From assembly GCA_022704645.1 (NCBI GenBank), contig JAKJGA010000097.1:1-6412 (forward strand): 6,412 nucleotides of DNA, read 5' to 3'. The number at the start of each line of letters is the position of its first letter. Positions within the stretch are counted from its first letter, which is position 1. This document shows, one piece after another, positions 4,705 through 6,412 of the stretch. The notes under the pieces were generated by a model that ran no database searches, was not told where the DNA came from, and saw only the letters and a list, made by a program, of their open reading frames with translations. Both the position numbers and the translations under genes were made by a program. The stretch comes from Spirochaetota bacterium (GTDB lineage Bacteria; Spirochaetota; UBA4802; JAFGJZ01).

Positions 4705-5691
4705 ATGCCTAAGTTTACAGATACAATTACCATAAAGATTAAAGCCGGGCATGGCGGGCCCGGCAGTGTTGCGTTTCGGCGTGAAAAATATATTCCGAAA
4801 GGCGGACCTGACGGCGGAGACGGCGGAAAAGGCGGAGACGTTTATTTTCAGGCCAGCTCTAGTCATACCAATTTGAGCTATTTGTTCAAAGACAGGGTTT
4901 ATTCTGCAAAAAACGGACGTCACGGCGAAGGAGACAACCGTTCCGGAGCTGAGGGTGAAGATCTGATTATCAAGGTTCCAGTCGGAACTGAAATAATCAA
5001 TGATGAAACCGGAGAGCTGATTGCGGATCTAGTCGATGATTCAATTATTGTTTGCGCTGCTACCGGCGGAATCGGCGGCAGAGGAAATGCATTCTTTAAG
5101 TCTTCTACCATGCAGACACCGAGATTTGCCCAGCCGGGACTACCCGGCGAAGAAATTTCTGTACGTCTGAATTTGAAACTTATAGCTGATATAGGTTTGG
5201 TTGGTCTTCCTAATGCCGGAAAATCTACATTACTTTCTAAGATAACAAATGCCAAACCGAAGATTGCGGATTATCCGTTCACGACTCTTATTCCTAATCT
5301 CGGGGTTGTAAGCCGCGGTAAGAAAGAGTTTAAAATCGCAGATATACCTGGTATTATCGAGGGTGCTCATAAAGGAATGGGTCTTGGGCTTTCATTTCTT
5401 CAGCATATAGAGCGGGTAAAAATACTTGTATATCTTATTGATATTCAGAGTTCAGATCATTTATATGCTTTCAAGCTTCTCAAAGAAGAACTTGAATCAT
5501 ACAGCAAGGATCTTCCAAAGAAGCCGTCTCTTATTGTTATAACAAAAACTGACATCGTAAATGATGATAAGTATGTAAAAGAAATTAAGAAACAGTTTAA
5601 ACGCGTTAATATAATCGATATTTCAAGCGAAAGCGGATCAAATATTGATCTTCTACTCGATAAAATTGAAGACCTTCTGGAGCAGAGCTGA
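4705..5691 (+). CDS. obg: Obg/CgtA-type ribosome assembly GTPase, lacking the C-terminal OCT domain
   Basis: Obg is an essential GTPase that binds the 50S subunit late in assembly and links translation to growth and stringent control. The N-terminal glycine-rich Obg domain (about residues 1-157) has the diagnostic AGHGGPGSVAFRREKY (14-29) and PKGGPDGGDGGKGGDV (31-46). The G domain follows with G1 GLPNAGKST (167-175), switch I PFTTLIPNLG (191-200), G3 DIPG (213-216), G4 TKTD (270-273) and G5 ISS (306-308). G4 has Thr where most Obg proteins have Asn, a substitution that can still leave the guanine-contacting Asp. At 328 residues it ends just after the G domain, so the variable C-terminal OCT domain found in Bacillus-type proteins is absent. 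Its ribosome binding site is GGGAG (4695-4699). It lies 33 bases after rpmA, the classic L21-L27-Obg arrangement, and its TGA overlaps the proB ATG. Confidence 0.97.
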   Translation: MPKFTDTITIKIKAGHGGPGSVAFRREKYIPKGGPDGGDGGKGGDVYFQASSSHTNLSYLFKDRVYSAKNGRHGEGDNRSGAEGEDLIIKVPVGTEIINDETGELIADLVDDSIIVCAATGGIGGRGNAFFKSSTMQTPRFAQPGLPGEEISVRLNLKLIADIGLVGLPNAGKSTLLSKITNAKPKIADYPFTTLIPNLGVVSRGKKEFKIADIPGIIEGAHKGMGLGLSFLQHIERVKILVYLIDIQSSDHLYAFKLLKEELESYSKDLPKKPSLIVITKTDIVNDDKYVKEIKKQFKRVNIIDISSESGSNIDLLLDKIEDLLEQS

Positions 5692-6412
5692 TGCTCCGGA
5701 AGCCTTATTTCTCAAAGGTCAGGCGTATTGTCGTAAAAATCGGTTCATCCTCTCTTACCGAAAACGGCGTTTTGTCGGCTAAAAAAATTTCTTTATTTGC
5801 TTCGGATATTTCGTTTCTTGTTAAGAAAAAGTATGAAGTTATAATTGTTTCATCCGGAGCAATCAGTGCCGGAGCCGGTCTTCTCGGCCTAAAGCGTGAG
5901 AAAATGTCAATACCCCAGAAACAGGGAATGGCGGCTGTCGGACAAACTGTTTTGATGAAGGAATACTCAAAGGCATTTGAGAAATTCAGCATTTCTGTCG
6001 GTCAGATTCTTCTTACTGAGGAAGATTTCAAGAGCCGTGTCCGTTATATTAATATCCGAAATACCGTAAATGAACTTCTTAAACTCGGCGTTGTTCCTAT
6101 CGTAAATGAAAATGACACAGTCGCTGTAAATGAAATAAAAGTCGGGGATAATGATACGCTTTCTGCGTATGTTACAAACACGATTGATGCAGATCTATTG
6201 ATTCTTCTGACGGACATTGACGGTTTTTATTATAATCTTTCCGATGAAAAATGCGCTGATATTGTTGAAAAAATTGACAGCAGGGTTTTTTCCGCAGCCA
6301 AAGGAAGCGGTTCTGTTCATGGAACAGGCGGAATGCAGACAAAATTGAAAGCGGCTGATATGGTGACTAAATCAGGCAAGCTTCTTTCAATCGCTAAGGC
6401 AGATGAAAAATC
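5691..6412 (+). CDS. proB: Glutamate 5-kinase, N-terminal 240 residues (3' end outside window)
   Basis: ProB phosphorylates L-glutamate with ATP to gamma-glutamyl phosphate, the first and usually proline-inhibited step of proline synthesis. The frame opens at ATG 5691-5693, overlapping the obg stop (TGATG), with GGAG at 5679-5682 eight bases upstream, and runs open to the edge. The amino acid kinase fold is plain: VVKIGSS (14-20), VSSGAISAG (53-61), AAVGQ (81-85), RYINIRNT (118-125), PIVNENDTVA (136-145), GDNDTLSA (152-159), LLTDIDGFY (172-180) and GTGGMQTKLKAA (211-222). Together these cover the ATP and glutamate sites. Whether it carries a C-terminal PUA domain cannot be seen, because the window ends before that point. 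proA would be the expected next gene. Coupling to obg suggests expression tied to the ribosomal operon rather than to proline supply alone. Confidence 0.96.
   Translation, partial: MLRKPYFSKVRRIVVKIGSSSLTENGVLSAKKISLFASDISFLVKKKYEVIIVSSGAISAGAGLLGLKREKMSIPQKQGMAAVGQTVLMKEYSKAFEKFSISVGQILLTEEDFKSRVRYINIRNTVNELLKLGVVPIVNENDTVAVNEIKVGDNDTLSAYVTNTIDADLLILLTDIDGFYYNLSDEKCADIVEKIDSRVFSAAKGSGSVHGTGGMQTKLKAADMVTKSGKLLSIAKADEK

Noticed and set aside
4920..5255. Leftward open frame of 111 codons opposite obg
   Set aside because: Antisense shadow of the glycine- and proline-rich Obg coding sequence, with no ribosome binding site or family features.
5705..5992. Leftward open frame of 95 codons opposite proB
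   Set aside because: Antisense to clearly coding proB sequence with conserved kinase motifs; no sign of an independent gene.

Overview
This is an ordinary chromosomal stretch from an AT-rich bacterium, dominated by housekeeping genes. I see no phage, transposon, CRISPR array or defence cassette. The gene order rplU - prp (ysxB-like) - rpmA - obg - proB, with a protease-like gene between the two ribosomal protein genes, occurs in Firmicutes and spirochaetes. The L27 here is of the unextended, Gram-negative type, and obg-proB adjacency is something I recall from spirochaetes. A spirochaete (perhaps Treponema-related) is my best guess. It is an inference from gene order and protein style, not a demonstrated placement.

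Left part (1-1755), reading leftwards: an N-terminal remnant of a ZIP-family metal transporter (1480-1626), a 100-residue single-membrane-segment protein of unknown function (1139-1441), and the first 379 codons of the RecG helicase (1-1139, cut by the window edge). The small membrane gene and recG overlap by one base (TAATG), so they are probably translationally coupled. Middle part: an N-formylglutamate amidohydrolase-like gene reads rightwards (1756-2556) and converges on thioredoxin reductase trxB, which reads leftwards (2572-3480). A 7-bp hairpin lies between the two stop codons.

Right part, reading rightwards: a consensus-like promoter (TTGACA at 3619) precedes a CAU-anticodon tRNA (3660-3733), most likely the tRNA-Ile2 that needs lysidine. 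Only 23 bases after the tRNA begins a tightly packed operon: rplU (L21), prp, rpmA (L27), obg (ribosome-assembly GTPase) and proB (glutamate 5-kinase, cut by the right edge). Gaps are 1, 2 and 33 bases, then a one-base overlap. The tRNA, two large-subunit proteins, a predicted L27-processing protease and a ribosome assembly GTPase make this a translation-centred unit with a proline biosynthesis gene attached.

The points most worth a second look are the decayed ZIP transporter fragment, the amidohydrolase-like protein that lacks the usual histidine motifs of its family, a Prp protease with intact catalytic residues beside an L27 that has nothing to cleave, and a hairpin that would hide the obg ribosome binding site.
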